A stretch of 64,000 nucleotides of DNA. Source: Flavobacteriia bacterium. Lineage in GTDB: Bacteria; Bacteroidota; Bacteroidia; Flavobacteriales_D; Crocinitomicaceae. Numbering within the stretch: the first letter of the stretch is position 1; every line of letters starts with the position of its first letter. A program made the position numbers and the translations under genes. The stretch is from positions 1 to 64,000 of the forward strand of contig CANFUT010000010.1 of the NCBI GenBank assembly GCA_947450325.1, written 5' to 3'. Below the pieces are notes generated by a model. The model did not search any database and had not been told where the DNA came from. It saw only the letters and a program-made list of their open reading frames with translations. This document shows, piece after piece, positions 1 to 8,967 of the stretch.

Positions 1-63
1 TTACAAGACTCCTTGTCAAATGCACAACCAAAATAAAATCAAAATAAAAACCTATAAAAACAA

Positions 64-95
64 ATATCCCAGTAAACACGTGTTTACTGGGATAT
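64..95. terminator. 32-bp perfect palindrome, probable bidirectional terminator
   Basis: The two 16-base arms are perfect reverse complements meeting at CACGTG, so an RNA hairpin would have a forced tetraloop. T-rich runs lie on both sides, which would suit termination in either direction. It lies beyond the 3' end of the SUFU gene. Positions 1-36 could be the last codons of a plus-strand gene off the left edge, but that cannot be supported. I see nothing else between 96 and 223. Confidence 0.55.
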
Positions 96-223
96 AATTT
101 ATTAATTTAGTCTTTAATAATCTGTATCGCTTATTTAGGACTAGTCATAAATTTCAGTGAAATAATGAGAGCGCAAAGATTTACTTCTCTGTAAATATTG
201 AACTTCAAAATAGATTTAAGATT

Positions 224-838
224 TTACTTTTGAAAGAATCTCCATTTAGATTTCAAGCAACTCATGCGGTAGTCGTCTAGCAATTCAGAAACGCCTTTGC
301 CTTCGATCTTTTGCAACAATTTGTAAGTTCCTTTGCCCATTTTGTAATCCATTTCATCTTCGAAGATGGGAATGATACCTAAGAAGTGAATTTCCTTGTC
401 TTCAGTTTGAATTGGCGACAATTCTTTCTCTAAAAAGTAAGGTGCATTGAGCATCAAGTATTTTTGCTTCATCGTATTGGAAAGTGGCATCGCTGGATTT
501 CCATTCGGGAACGTATGACCGATTCCATACCACGTTTCTTTTTCGATGCAATGTTTGGCTAATTTTTGAATCCATTCAATGACCCATTTTCCATTTTCGG
601 TGGTTAAATCCCAATAACTTGGAAGGCAAAAATACAATTCTGCGTGATTGCGTTCTTTGTATTTTTCAGGAACAGGCATTGCATAGTCGCTCAAGCCATT
701 GGTCATCAAAACGATGATTTCTGAGCGCATTTCGATTTTGATTTCTAGTAAAGGGAAATCATTTTCAGACGTAGAAAGGTGCGTTTTGACATTGTTTTCG
801 CCAAATCTTTCAATCAATGTTTGCTCGAGGATATTCAT
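224..838 (-). CDS. SUFU (suppressor of fused-like) domain protein
   Basis: This is a 204-residue cytoplasmic protein with the hallmarks of the bacterial suppressor-of-fused domain: NGLSDYAMPVPE near residues 47-58, then HAELYFCLP and a tryptophan-rich stretch (WDLTTENGKWVIEWIQ), and IPIFEDEMDYK near the C-terminus. The domain is a fold found in animal Hedgehog signalling and in many bacterial proteins of unknown role, often linked to immunity or contact-dependent systems. No toxin gene is visible next to it, so no role is assigned. No signal peptide or membrane segment is seen. The ATG at 838 is preceded at only 4 nt by a TAnnTTTG element, so the transcript may be leaderless. Family assignment is good; function is unknown. 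Confidence 0.8.
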   Translation of the reverse strand: MNILEQTLIERFGENNVKTHLSTSENDFPLLEIKIEMRSEIIVLMTNGLSDYAMPVPEKYKERNHAELYFCLPSYWDLTTENGKWVIEWIQKLAKHCIEKETWYGIGHTFPNGNPAMPLSNTMKQKYLMLNAPYFLEKELSPIQTEDKEIHFLGIIPIFEDEMDYKMGKGTYKLLQKIEGKGVSELLDDYRMSCLKSKWRFFQK

Positions 839-842
839 GACT

Positions 843-850
843 CAAAGATA
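843..850 (-). promoter_or_regulatory. -7 promoter element of the SUFU gene
   Basis: On the minus strand this reads TATCTTTG, an exact match to the Bacteroidota TAnnTTTG -7 element. Its last base is 5 nt from the A of the ATG at 838, so transcription would begin at or almost at the start codon. No convincing -33 TTTG is present. Confidence 0.5.
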
Positions 851-891
851 AGTCTTGTTGCATGAAAAAAATGGTAAAATGGAAAAAAGAT

Positions 892-1503
892 TTAAGCGGC
901 AACCCTTTGTAAAATGACTTTGCACGGAATCGAAGAAGTTACAGTCACAAAATGGTTTTCGAAAAGTGGAATGGATAGAAAATCTCCCGCTTGAAGTTGG
1001 TGAATTGTTTCTCCGATTTGGATGTCACAAGTACCTTCAACGATTAGAAAACGCTCAAATTCGTTCGTGTGAATTTCTTCAGGTGCCATTTCTTTGATCC
1101 AAACGATGGCGGTGGTTTGCTCAGGCGTGTAGCCGATAATTTTAGCGTGAACAGATTCCAATTCTCTATCCAAAACCATGTCTTCACGAGAAAGCCAAGG
1201 TGCGAAATCTTCAATTGTAGAACTTTCGTTCAACGCAGGAGGGAAAGTAACCGTTTCGCCATTTTCGATGCGCTCAGTGTAATCTATGGTCGCTAAAAGA
1301 AAAGGTTTGATTGTTGGATCTGGTTCTACAGCATTCAATCGAGCGAAAGATTCCAAAGAGGCGCTGATTTTTTCAATTTCTGCGAGCAAAGCTTGATTGG
1401 TAGCAATTTTTGACTCAACTTCCAAAATCTCGGCATCAGACAAAGAACCCAAAACATACGCTTCAAGGATTCCTGATTCAATATATGATTGTGTTTCTGG
1501 CAT
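892..1503 (-). CDS. Anti-sigma-factor-like N-terminus fused to a cupin domain
   Basis: This is a 203-residue protein. Residues 9-45 (ESGILEAYVLGSLSDAEILE) resemble the N-terminal region of RskA/ChrR-type anti-sigma factors, which grips the sigma factor. Residues 110-200 form a cupin barrel with a conserved glycine-rich segment (LQAGDFLSIPLFENHF). The architecture resembles ChrR, which responds to oxidative stress, but the N-terminal zinc-binding His/Cys motif is not evident and there is no ECF sigma factor gene beside it. A TAnnTTTG -7 element lies at 1546-1553, giving a leader of about 40 nt. The role is inferred: an orphan anti-sigma factor or a stand-alone cupin sensor. Confidence 0.65.
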   Translation of the reverse strand: MPETQSYIESGILEAYVLGSLSDAEILEVESKIATNQALLAEIEKISASLESFARLNAVEPDPTIKPFLLATIDYTERIENGETVTFPPALNESSTIEDFAPWLSREDMVLDRELESVHAKIIGYTPEQTTAIVWIKEMAPEEIHTNEFERFLIVEGTCDIQIGETIHQLQAGDFLSIPLFENHFVTVTSSIPCKVILQRVAA

Positions 1504-1605
1504 CTAAACTGTAGAAATTAAGTAAAAGCAAAAGCTTTCAACAATCAAATTTAATGAATTCAAGTGAGAATAAAAATTTAATTTTTGAAATTCTTGCAAT
1601 TGTTG

Positions 1606-1679
1606 TGGAGAATATCGGACTCGAACCGATCACCTCAACGCTGCCAGCGTTGCGCTCTAGCCAGATGAGCTAATCCCCC
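1606..1679 (-). tRNA. tRNA-Ala (anticodon GGC)
   Basis: A 74-nt cloverleaf folds on the minus strand. The acceptor stem pairs GGGGGAT with ATTCTCC and includes a G3-U70 wobble, the alanine identity element. The D arm is GCTC/GAGC, the anticodon loop is CTGGCAG giving GGC, and the T arm has TTCGAGT. The discriminator base is A and CCA is not encoded. Confidence 0.95.
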
Positions 1680-1695
1680 TTTTTGAATGACTCGC

Positions 1696-1726
1696 CAAAA
1701 GTACGATAATTAATGAAATGGACAAA
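1696..1726 (-). promoter_or_regulatory. Canonical Bacteroidota promoter of tRNA-Ala
   Basis: On the minus strand TTTG (1726-1723) is followed after exactly 19 nt by TACTTTTG (1703-1696), the textbook -33/-7 arrangement of the Bacteroidota housekeeping sigma factor. It ends 17 nt before the tRNA 5' end. It is the clearest promoter in the window and a reference for the others. Confidence 0.8.
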
Positions 1727-1826
1727 AGGAATTTTTGGGTGCAGCGTGCGAAATCAAAAAGGGAAAATTACAGTTTGCAATGATCCCTTTGGAAGTGTGA
1801 AAATGGATTCATTTTGTGAACGAGTA

Positions 1827-2549
1827 TTATTCGCCTATAGTGGTTTTTTGGTCTTTCTTTTTGAAATTTAAAGGGTAATTAATACCTAGGCCAAGGTTGC
1901 TGTAAAAACCAAAATTAGACCCATCATCAATACGGCCTTCTGCAAGAGGGTAGAGTAAATTATATTTAATTTTCATAAAATAGGCTTGGCAATAAAATTT
2001 TAGAGCCCATTTTTTGAAAGTATACTGAAATGCTAAATTGGTTGTGATAGCATAAGGAATACTAGTAATTATGCGCGAATTTTCATATTCATTAGAACCA
2101 GTATATGAGTATGGGTTTTTTAAAACATAAACTAACAAATATGAGGGTTTGGTTATATCTAAAACACCAGGACCATAAGTACTTAATGAATCTTTCATTT
2201 GATTGAAAAAGTAAATTTTGCCCCCAATCCCAAGATTAATCGAAAGTTTTGATTTGATTAAAAAAAATTGATGTTCAAGCAAAGTTGAAACTTTGTACGT
2301 TCTACAATGTGCATTATAAATGGAAGGATTGGTGTAATACTTATTATCAAAATATTCTAAATACCAATCTTCCCTGCCAAAACCAATATAACCAACCGTT
2401 TTATTTTTTGTGATGCCAAATGAAATATTGTTGTCAAATATTATATGATTGCTAGGGAAAATATTAGAAACATTATACTCAACAAAGTATTTCAATTGCG
2501 CATTAGAGCACAAACTTAATAATAGGCAAAAAGCAAGGTTAAATTTCAT
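1827..2549 (-). CDS. Secreted hypothetical protein, probable outer-membrane beta-barrel
   Basis: This is a 240-residue protein starting at the ATG at 2549, chosen over an upstream in-frame start because it gives a clean signal peptide (MKFNLAFCLLLSLCSNAQ). The rest alternates hydrophobic and polar residues, rich in Tyr, Phe and Asn, and ends with FGFYSNLGLGINYPLNF, as in small Bacteroidota outer-membrane barrel proteins. No named family is recognised. A TATTTTTG -7 element lies at 2603-2610 on the minus strand. It stands alone between the tRNA and the hpt operon. Function is unknown. Confidence 0.6.
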   Translation of the reverse strand: MKFNLAFCLLLSLCSNAQLKYFVEYNVSNIFPSNHIIFDNNISFGITKNKTVGYIGFGREDWYLEYFDNKYYTNPSIYNAHCRTYKVSTLLEHQFFLIKSKLSINLGIGGKIYFFNQMKDSLSTYGPGVLDITKPSYLLVYVLKNPYSYTGSNEYENSRIITSIPYAITTNLAFQYTFKKWALKFYCQAYFMKIKYNLLYPLAEGRIDDGSNFGFYSNLGLGINYPLNFKKKDQKTTIGE

Positions 2550-2712
2550 ATCAATTGGTTCAATAGGATATAGAAAGCACAAAAAATCAAATAATAAAAA
2601 GTCAAAAATATCTTACTTTGGCGTTTATGTTTTTCCAACAAATATTCATGAATTTTCACTTAAATGTAAGAAATTATAACAAAATCGCAAAAAATATTAT
2701 TTTTCTTTCAAT

Positions 2713-3282
2713 TCAACCTCGCCACCAAGTTCGCCAAACGATATAGGAAACCAATATCCCTATCAGCGCGCCGCCGATTAAGTCAGAGAGGTAATGCACG
2801 CCCAGGTACAACCTCGAAAAACTAACCAAAACCGCGATAAAAATCAGTGTTGGAAACAGCCATTTGTAGGATTTTTTCAGTGATAGTCCGATGAAAGTGG
2901 CCATGGCGAAAAAGTTGGCTGCGTGGGAAGAAACAAATCCAAATTGTCCGCCTTTGTAGAATTCGCCGGGTTTTATTTCGTAGAAATGCAATTTATTTGT
3001 CAGCAAAGCATGGTGCGAAGGGCGGTAACGTTCAATGATGTTTTTGATTAATTGACTGGAGATTAAATCCGCCAAACCAACGCAAATCAGCGCCACGAGC
3101 AAAAAGAGCATCGATTTTTTGAAGCCGTATTTTTTGTAAGCCAAAAAAAGCAAAAACAAGTAAAATGGAATCCAAAAAAACTTCCCAGAAACGAGCCACA
3201 TCAATTCATCGAGCCAAGGAGTGTGAATCGAATTTACGGCTAAAACGATAGACCGATCAACAGATTCAAGCCATTCGATCAT
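2713..3282 (-). CDS. PAP2-family membrane phosphatase
   Basis: This is a 189-residue multi-pass membrane protein with the three acid-phosphatase signature motifs of the PAP2 superfamily: KNIIERYRP (KxxxxxxRP), VSSHAANF (the PSGH-like motif with catalytic His) and [12 protein letters not shown] (SRxxxxxHxxxD). About five or six membrane helices surround them. Family members dephosphorylate lipid phosphates such as phosphatidate, phosphatidylglycerophosphate or undecaprenyl pyrophosphate; the substrate cannot be told here. The start ATG overlaps the stop of obg by 4 nt (ATGA), so it is the last gene of the hpt-adk-obg operon and probably translationally coupled. Confidence 0.88.
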   Translation of the reverse strand: MIEWLESVDRSIVLAVNSIHTPWLDELMWLVSGKFFWIPFYLFLLFLAYKKYGFKKSMLFLLVALICVGLADLISSQLIKNIIERYRPSHHALLTNKLHFYEIKPGEFYKGGQFGFVSSHAANFFAMATFIGLSLKKSYKWLFPTLIFIAVLVSFSRLYLGVHYLSDLIGGALIGILVSYIVWRTWWRG

Positions 3283-4271
3283 TCATCGTTGAGTTTCTTC
3301 CAAATCATGTCTTTCAATTCCACCAAGTTTTGTTGCGCCAAAGAGGAAATGAAAAGATAAGGAATCGCAGGTAAATCTACTTCCATTTGCGATTTCATTA
3401 CGTCGTCTAACATGTCAGATTTGGTAATTGCCAGCAAACGGTCTTTGAGCAACAATTCTGGATTATATTGTCTCAATTCGTTGAGCAGAATTTCGTATTC
3501 TTTGGCCACATTATCGCTATCTGCGGGCACCATGAAGAGCAACAAAGAATTTCGTTCAATGTGTCTCAAAAAGCGCAAACCAATGCCTTTTCCTTCGTGC
3601 GCTCCCTCGATGATTCCTGGAATATCAGCCATTACAAAAGAACGGTAATCGCGGTAAGAAACGATGCCTAAATTGGGGCGCAAAGTGGTGAAAGGATAAT
3701 TTCCGATTTCAGGTTTCGCTGAACTCAACACAGAAAGCAAGGTGCTTTTTCCAGCATTTGGAAAACCAACCAAACCAACATCAGCCAAGACTTTCAATTC
3801 TAACACTTTCCAGCCTTCTTGTCCAGGTTCTCCCGGTTGCGCGAATTGTGGCGCTCGGTTGGTTGAAGATTTAAAATGGTTGTTTCCCATTCCACCTCGT
3901 CCCCCAGGAACCAAAATCACTTCTTCTTTGTCTGCGGTAATTTCGAATAAAATTTCGTCTGTTTCCGCATCGCGCGCGATTGTTCCGATAGGAACTTCGA
4001 TGTATTTATCTTCTCCTTGCGAACCAGTTTTCAAATTTCCAGTTCCATGGGCACCATGACCCGCTTTGGAGTGTTTGTGAAATTTCAAATGGAGCAAAGT
4101 CCACAATTGTGCATTTCCGCGCAGGATGATGTGACCACCACGACCACCATCACCACCATCTGGACCACCTTGTGGAATGTATTTTTCTCTTCGATAATGC
4201 GTAGAGCCGCCGCCCCCATTTCCAGAGGCACAATGAATTTTAACGTAATCTACGAAGTTATCTGAAGCCAT
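3279..4271 (-). CDS. obg: GTPase Obg/CgtA
   Basis: This is a 330-residue essential GTPase of late 50S ribosome assembly and stress control. The glycine-rich Obg domain occupies residues 1-160 (for example GGDGGRGG and GGRGGMGN). The G domain follows with G1 GFPNAGKST near residue 169, G3 DIPGIIEGA and G4 TKSD. The C-terminal OCT extension of some Obg proteins is absent, as is usual in this phylum. It sits 12 nt downstream of adk and overlaps the PAP2 gene. The order hpt-adk-obg is common in Flavobacteriales, which supports co-transcription from the promoter before hpt. Confidence 0.97.
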   Translation of the reverse strand: MASDNFVDYVKIHCASGNGGGGSTHYRREKYIPQGGPDGGDGGRGGHIILRGNAQLWTLLHLKFHKHSKAGHGAHGTGNLKTGSQGEDKYIEVPIGTIARDAETDEILFEITADKEEVILVPGGRGGMGNNHFKSSTNRAPQFAQPGEPGQEGWKVLELKVLADVGLVGFPNAGKSTLLSVLSSAKPEIGNYPFTTLRPNLGIVSYRDYRSFVMADIPGIIEGAHEGKGIGLRFLRHIERNSLLLFMVPADSDNVAKEYEILLNELRQYNPELLLKDRLLAITKSDMLDDVMKSQMEVDLPAIPYLFISSLAQQNLVELKDMIWKKLNDE

Positions 4272-4283
4272 ATTTTTTTGTGA

Positions 4284-4856
4284 TTATCTATTGTCAATTG
4301 CTTGGTAAAGACGCGTTGAAATTTCGTCAATTTCACCAATTCCTTGAATAGAAATAAATTTATTTTGCGCCTCGTAAAAAGCTTTCACGGGAGCTGTTTC
4401 GTTTTTGTAAACGTTGATTCTATTTTGGATGATTGCAGGATCGGCGTCATCAGGTCTACCGCTGAATTCTGCTCTTTTCTTCAATCTTTCTCTCAATTCA
4501 TCTTCTTCCACATCCAAAGCCAACATCATGGTGATGGAAGTGTTTAAAGAACTTAATAATTCGTCTAATGCCGTTGCTTGTGCATTTGTGCGTGGAAAAC
4601 CGTCGAAAATAAATCCTTTCGCGTTTTCGTGTTTCAACACTTCGCTTTTCAGCATCTTGATTGTAACTTCGTCAGGAACCAATGCTCCTTTGTCCATAAA
4701 ACTTTTAGCCAAAAGACCTAATTCGGTTTCGCCTTTGATATTGGCGCGAAAAATGTCACCTGTTGATAAATGAACCAATCCGTATTTTTCGATTAAACGT
4801 TCAGATTGCGTTCCTTTTCCTGCTCCTGGAGGACCAAATAATACAATATTTAACAT
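4284..4856 (-). CDS. adk: Adenylate kinase
   Basis: This is a 190-residue cytosolic enzyme that interconverts ATP + AMP and 2 ADP. It shows the P-loop GPPGAGKGTQ (residues 8-17), the AMP-binding STGDIFRA and GFIFDGFPRT (DGFPR lid hinge), and the arginine-rich R-AEFSGRPDDAD lid. The lid is the short form without the four zinc-binding cysteines, so this is a short-type adenylate kinase. It starts 3 nt after the hpt stop and is followed by obg, within the same operon. Confidence 0.97.
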   Translation of the reverse strand: MLNIVLFGPPGAGKGTQSERLIEKYGLVHLSTGDIFRANIKGETELGLLAKSFMDKGALVPDEVTIKMLKSEVLKHENAKGFIFDGFPRTNAQATALDELLSSLNTSITMMLALDVEEDELRERLKKRAEFSGRPDDADPAIIQNRINVYKNETAPVKAFYEAQNKFISIQGIGEIDEISTRLYQAIDNR

Positions 4857-4859
4857 AGC

Positions 4860-5405
4860 CTATTGTGCGGGATCATTGCCCTTTAGTTGATAAATTGCTT
4901 CAAGATTTCGTCCTTTTTCGTTGTAATCTAGTCCAAAGCCTACAACAAAAACATTCGGAATGGTGAAACCTACGTAATGGGGTTCATTCTTTCCTTTGAA
5001 CGCGTCTGGTTTGTACAATAAAGTTGCGATTTTTACTGAACTCGGTTGATGCGCTCTAAGTAGCGTAAAAATTTTGTCGATGGTAATTCCCGTATCGACA
5101 ATATCTTCTAAAATAACGATGTGTTTATCGGTAATATCTGTGTTCAAGCCAATTAATTCATCCACTCTTCCAGTAGTTTGCGTGCCTTTGTAAGAGCTAA
5201 CTTTCACAAAAGAAATTTCGCAAGGAATGGTGATTTTTTTGAAAATATCAGATGCGAACATAAAAGAGCCATTCAACACCGCAATAAAGAGTACTTCTTT
5301 ACCAGCATAATCTTGATTGATTTTTTGCGCAAGGTTGTTAATCTCTTCCTGAATTTTTTCAGGTGAAATGTAAGTCTCGAATGTTTTGTCCAGTATCTGA
5401 ATCAC
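4860..5405 (-). CDS. hpt: Hypoxanthine phosphoribosyltransferase
   Basis: This is a 181-residue purine salvage enzyme converting hypoxanthine or guanine with PRPP to IMP or GMP. The PRPP-binding motif is VILEDIVDTGIT (two acidic residues then DTG), the N-terminal loop is VLNGSFMFASD and the purine-binding region contains KPDAF and VGFGLDYNEKGR. The start appears to be GTG at 5405 because no in-frame ATG fits the family N-terminus. A TAATTTTG -7 element lies at 5424-5431. It heads the hpt-adk-obg-PAP2 operon, linking nucleotide salvage and adenylate balance with ribosome assembly. Confidence 0.95.
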   Translation of the reverse strand: MIQILDKTFETYISPEKIQEEINNLAQKINQDYAGKEVLFIAVLNGSFMFASDIFKKITIPCEISFVKVSSYKGTQTTGRVDELIGLNTDITDKHIVILEDIVDTGITIDKIFTLLRAHQPSSVKIATLLYKPDAFKGKNEPHYVGFTIPNVFVVGFGLDYNEKGRNLEAIYQLKGNDPAQ

Positions 5406-5423
5406 TATTTGGCAATTTTACTG

Positions 5424-5431
5424 CAAAATTA
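5424..5431 (-). promoter_or_regulatory. -7 element of the hpt-adk-obg-PAP2 operon
   Basis: On the minus strand this reads TAATTTTG, an exact TAnnTTTG match, with the GTG start of hpt 19 nt downstream of its last base. No clear -33 element is seen. Confidence 0.45.
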
Positions 5432-5533
5432 AGATTTTTGACCGAAAAATGGTCATTTTTAATGAAATCAAATCAAAAAAACACCTTTAATTTTACGATT
5501 TTGTTAAACTTTTTTGAATGAAAGATGATATTC

Positions 5534-5911
5534 TCAATTTTCCTCTAACAATTCCTTCACTTTGCTAACGACAAATTTCGTCGAAAACGGTTTGGTAATG
5601 TATAAATCTGCGCCCGTGTCATATCCTTTTTGGATGTCTGATTCTTTGGTTTTGGCACTGATAAATACAATTTTGCATTTTTTCAATTCCTCTGTTTCTT
5701 TCACGTGTTTGCAAATTTCGTAACCGTCCACATCGGGCATCATGATGTCTAACAACGCGATGTCTGGCGTGTTGGATGCAAGAAGTTCCAACGCTTCAGT
5801 TCCATTTCTGGCAATGAAAACGGAATAACCGCTTTTGCGCATCAAAAACTCGAGTGACATTAGGATATTTGGATCGTCGTCAACGATTAAAACTTTGGCA
5901 AGATCTGACAT
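5534..5911 (-). CDS. Single-domain response regulator (CheY-like receiver)
   Basis: This 125-residue protein is only a receiver domain: acidic triad DDD at 11-13, phospho-acceptor Asp55 in LLDIMMPD, a Ser of KIVFISAK and the conserved Lys in YITKPF. No DNA-binding or enzymatic output domain follows. Its ATG shares one base with the stop of the upstream kinase gene (TAATG), so the two are translationally coupled and form a cognate pair. It must act by protein contact or by passing phosphate on. In the related CrbS/CrbR acetate switch the regulator has a LuxR DNA-binding domain, which is missing here. Confidence 0.93.
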   Translation of the reverse strand: MSDLAKVLIVDDDPNILMSLEFLMRKSGYSVFIARNGTEALELLASNTPDIALLDIMMPDVDGYEICKHVKETEELKKCKIVFISAKTKESDIQKGYDTGADLYITKPFSTKFVVSKVKELLEEN

Positions 5912-8631
5912 TATTGTTCTGATTTTCTAGCCCCAAAATTAGGGATTAAAAATCTAAAAACAGAACCTTTTCCTTCTACACTTTCTGCCCAAATTTTTCC
6001 GTTGTGCATTTCAATGATTTTTTTACAAATCGCCAAGCCCAATCCGCTGCCTTGCGGTTTTTTCAATGTCTGGTTGTGCGCTTGGAAAAATTTATCAAAA
6101 ATATAGGGCAATTCAGCACTTGGAATTCCTTTTCCGAAATCTTCAATCGAAATGCCAATTTCATCTTGTTCATCTACAATGCGCAGCACGATTTTATTGT
6201 TTTTCGTGGAAAATTTGATGGCGTTGCTCAAGAGATTCAAAATTACTTGTCGCAACAAATCTTCATCTGCATGAATGAGCAAGGAACTATTTGGATAAAT
6301 CAATTGGATTTCAATGTCTTTGTTTCCAGCCAAATGTTTAAGTGAATCTGCAGCTTCTTTAGCCAAACCAATAATATCGAAAGAGTTAAGATTCAATCGC
6401 TGTTTGCCATTTTCGTATTTTTCTAAGTTTAAGACTTGCGTAATTAAATGACTCAAACGTTCTGTTTCTTTCACGATGGTTGACATAAATTCCATGCGTT
6501 GTTCTTCTTCCATGTCGGGATTGTCGTGCACAATTTCCGAAAGCGCGCGGATGGAGGTCAGTGGTGTTCTGAGTTCGTGCGTCACGGTGTACAAAAATTC
6601 ATCCTTCGAAATGTCAATCATTTTCAGCTGTTCATTCACCTTGGTCAACGCGTTGGTCGCTTTGGTCAATTCACTCGATTTCTTGCGTAATTCTTTGTTG
6701 AGTTGAATCAATTGTTGTGATTCATACAAGATTTTCAATACACCATCGATGCTGATTTCTTCTTCTTTGGTGATAGAGCGCACCATGATTCTCGCTGATG
6801 CAGAACCAATTACTCCTGCTAAAATCTTTTCCGAAAAGTCAACCAATCTCGGATCGGCTTCTTTCACAGCATCAATTGGAATTTTGTTTCGTTGCGCATA
6901 AGATTGAAGCAAATTTTTCGCTCGTTTTGCTCCTAAAAAGTTTTCCAACAAGGCATTTAAATCTGGAATAAAAGCGACACCTTTCCAAACGCCTTGGTTG
7001 TCTTTTTTGGCGTGTTTGTAGATATTGACAAAAATTTCAGCTTGGTAAAGTTCCTGCGCATTTGGTTTATCGTTGACGGAAATCACGATGTAGAAGAAAA
7101 TATTGAAAAACATGCTCCAAATAACTGAGTGCGTGATGCTATCAAAACCTTCTAAGCCAAAAAGTGCGTTCGGTTTGAGCCATGAAAAACCAAATAATCC
7201 ATTTTCAATGATGCTGAAATTGATAACGCCTGAATTGGCCAAAGACGGAACAACCAGCGTGTAAAACCAAATGGTGAAACCAGCGATTAATCCGACCAAA
7301 GCGCCATTTTTTGTAGCACCTTTCCAATAGATGCCACCCAAAATGGAAGGAGCAAATTGAGTTACCGCAGCGAATGAAATCAAGCCAAGAGAAACCAATG
7401 AGAAATGTTGCGCAACATTTTTTTCATAAAGAAACGCAAAAACGAGAATGAGCACAATGCTGATTCTTCTTACATACAAAATGACTTTGCTAAAAGATTG
7501 ATCGATGGTTTTTTTGAATAGATTATTTCGGATAAAAACCGGCATAATGATATTGTTGCTCAGCATGGTACTAATGGCAATGGTTTCCAAAATAATCATA
7601 CTGGTAGCGGCTGAAAATCCTCCGATGAAAATGAATAATCCCAATAAATCTTGCCCGAAATGGAGTGGAAGCGCGAGTACAAAAGTATCAGCGTCCAAGG
7701 AATTGTTTCCAAAAATCAAGATTCCACCGAAGGCGATGGGCAACACGAAAATATTGATCAAAAACAAATACAGAGGAAAGAGCCAAGTTGCTTTTTTCAA
7801 GTGCGCTTCTTTGATGTTTTCAACGACACTGACTTGAAATTGACGCGGAAGAAAAATAACAGCCATCATGGAGATAAACATCATGGTAAACCAAGATGAA
7901 TAGGATGATTTTTCGGCATCGATTTCAAATAATTTGTTTAAATTTTCATGTTTTGCAGCGCGCGTGAAAATGTCTTCAAAACCATTAAAAATGCCGTAAG
8001 TGACAAAAATTCCTGCACAAATAAATGCGACCAATTTGATAATCGTTTCGAAAGCGATTGCTGCGACCAAACCTTCATGTTTTTCAGTGGCATCGACAGA
8101 TCTTGTACCAAATAGAATTATGAAAAGTGCCAAAATCAAGGTGATGATAAGCGTGCTGTTTTCCAAGAAAATATTTCCACCAGGATTTTTGTTGACAATG
8201 ATCTCAAAACTGGATGTAATGGCTTTGAGTTGAAGTGAAATGTATGGAATTACCCCTATGATACAAATGATTGTAACAACAATTCCAATGGTGAAATTCT
8301 TTCCATATCTGGTGGAAATAAAGTCTGCAATACTGTTGATTCGCTGAAACTTAGTGATGCGGATAATTTTTCCTAAAACCGGTATCATGAAAAAAGCCAT
8401 GATGGTTGGACCGATGTAAATCGAAAGAAACATGACACCATCATCTGTCGCTTTTCCAACACTTCCGTAGTATGTCCAAGCGGTGCAAAAAACTGCCATC
8501 GAAAGTGCATAAACGTAGCCATTGTTGATGATGCTTTTTCCTTTTTTAGCTAAAAATTCAGCAAAATAGGCGACGCCAAAAAGCAATAGCAAATAAGCAA
8601 AAGCAGAAAGAATGACGACTAAATTACTCAT
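5911..8631 (-). CDS. Sodium/solute symporter-STAC-histidine kinase fusion (CbrA/CrbS-like)
   Basis: This 906-residue inner-membrane sensor kinase begins with a full SSS-family transporter of about 13 helices (residues 1-530). A STAC-type linker follows (FIPDLNALLENFLG to about residue 620), then a coiled coil, a HisKA domain with phospho-acceptor His near residue 685 (VTHELRTPLTS) and a HATPase with N box LLSNAIKF and G box GSGLGLAICKKI. Known relatives CbrA and CrbS couple solute sensing or uptake to carbon-use genes; CrbS controls acs in Vibrio and Pseudomonas. Here it is coupled to a lone receiver and lies in the same cluster as transporter, porin and acs, so acetate or another short-chain acid is the likely cue (inference). 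Confidence 0.92.
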   Translation of the reverse strand: MSNLVVILSAFAYLLLLFGVAYFAEFLAKKGKSIINNGYVYALSMAVFCTAWTYYGSVGKATDDGVMFLSIYIGPTIMAFFMIPVLGKIIRITKFQRINSIADFISTRYGKNFTIGIVVTIICIIGVIPYISLQLKAITSSFEIIVNKNPGGNIFLENSTLIITLILALFIILFGTRSVDATEKHEGLVAAIAFETIIKLVAFICAGIFVTYGIFNGFEDIFTRAAKHENLNKLFEIDAEKSSYSSWFTMMFISMMAVIFLPRQFQVSVVENIKEAHLKKATWLFPLYLFLINIFVLPIAFGGILIFGNNSLDADTFVLALPLHFGQDLLGLFIFIGGFSAATSMIILETIAISTMLSNNIIMPVFIRNNLFKKTIDQSFSKVILYVRRISIVLILVFAFLYEKNVAQHFSLVSLGLISFAAVTQFAPSILGGIYWKGATKNGALVGLIAGFTIWFYTLVVPSLANSGVINFSIIENGLFGFSWLKPNALFGLEGFDSITHSVIWSMFFNIFFYIVISVNDKPNAQELYQAEIFVNIYKHAKKDNQGVWKGVAFIPDLNALLENFLGAKRAKNLLQSYAQRNKIPIDAVKEADPRLVDFSEKILAGVIGSASARIMVRSITKEEEISIDGVLKILYESQQLIQLNKELRKKSSELTKATNALTKVNEQLKMIDISKDEFLYTVTHELRTPLTSIRALSEIVHDNPDMEEEQRMEFMSTIVKETERLSHLITQVLNLEKYENGKQRLNLNSFDIIGLAKEAADSLKHLAGNKDIEIQLIYPNSSLLIHADEDLLRQVILNLLSNAIKFSTKNNKIVLRIVDEQDEIGISIEDFGKGIPSAELPYIFDKFFQAHNQTLKKPQGSGLGLAICKKIIEMHNGKIWAESVEGKGSVFRFLIPNFGARKSEQ

Positions 8632-8637
8632 GATTGT

Positions 8638-8844
8638 TTATTTGTTTTTGCGAAAAGGTCTTTCTAAGGTGATTGCAATAATGATAATCATGGAAATCCA
8701 GCATCCAAAAACGTATAAAAACAAATTGGGAAAAGAACCGAAAAATCCTTTTTTATTGGCGATCAATAGAAATGGAAAGTTTAGCAATAACAAGGTCAAA
8801 AACCCCATTAATCCAACTTTGACGATTTGTTTTTTGTTTTGCAT
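8638..8844 (-). CDS. Small two-helix membrane protein upstream of the symporter-kinase
   Basis: This 68-residue protein has two predicted membrane helices (GLMGFLTLLLLNFPFLL and LFLYVFGCWISMIIIIAI) and basic ends (KNKKQ at the start, RPFRKNK at the end). It ends 6 nt before the symporter-kinase ATG on the same strand, so the three genes form one unit. Topology and position recall the small subunit (DUF4212-like) that accompanies some sodium/solute symporters, but the sequence match is not strong enough to name it. A role as an accessory subunit of the fused symporter is an inference. Confidence 0.7.
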   Translation of the reverse strand: MQNKKQIVKVGLMGFLTLLLLNFPFLLIANKKGFFGSFPNLFLYVFGCWISMIIIIAITLERPFRKNK

Positions 8845-8908
8845 TTATTCTAAAATTACAAAAATTCACGAAATAAAGATTGCATTTTTTGGAAAGTCTC
8901 TAAAATCA

Positions 8909-8940
8909 TACACCCACAACATCAAAATGCTGCGGGTGTA
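8909..8940 (-). terminator. Hairpin terminator after the porin-transporter operon
   Basis: A 14-bp stem (TACACCC...GGGTGTA) closes over a 4-nt loop. The two non-Watson-Crick positions are G-U wobbles only when read on the minus strand, and the minus-strand run after it is ATGATTTT. It separates the porin-transporter operon from the symporter-kinase operon. Confidence 0.6.
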
Positions 8941-8967
8941 ATCATGATAACTATGAACTCAGGATAT

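Noticed and set aside
1-36. 3' end of a plus-strand gene entering from the left
   Set aside because: A dozen open codons are too few to support a gene.
5443-5458. Terminator of the symporter-kinase operon
   Set aside because: The AAAAATG/CATTTTT stem is short and A/T only, so a terminator cannot be claimed with confidence.
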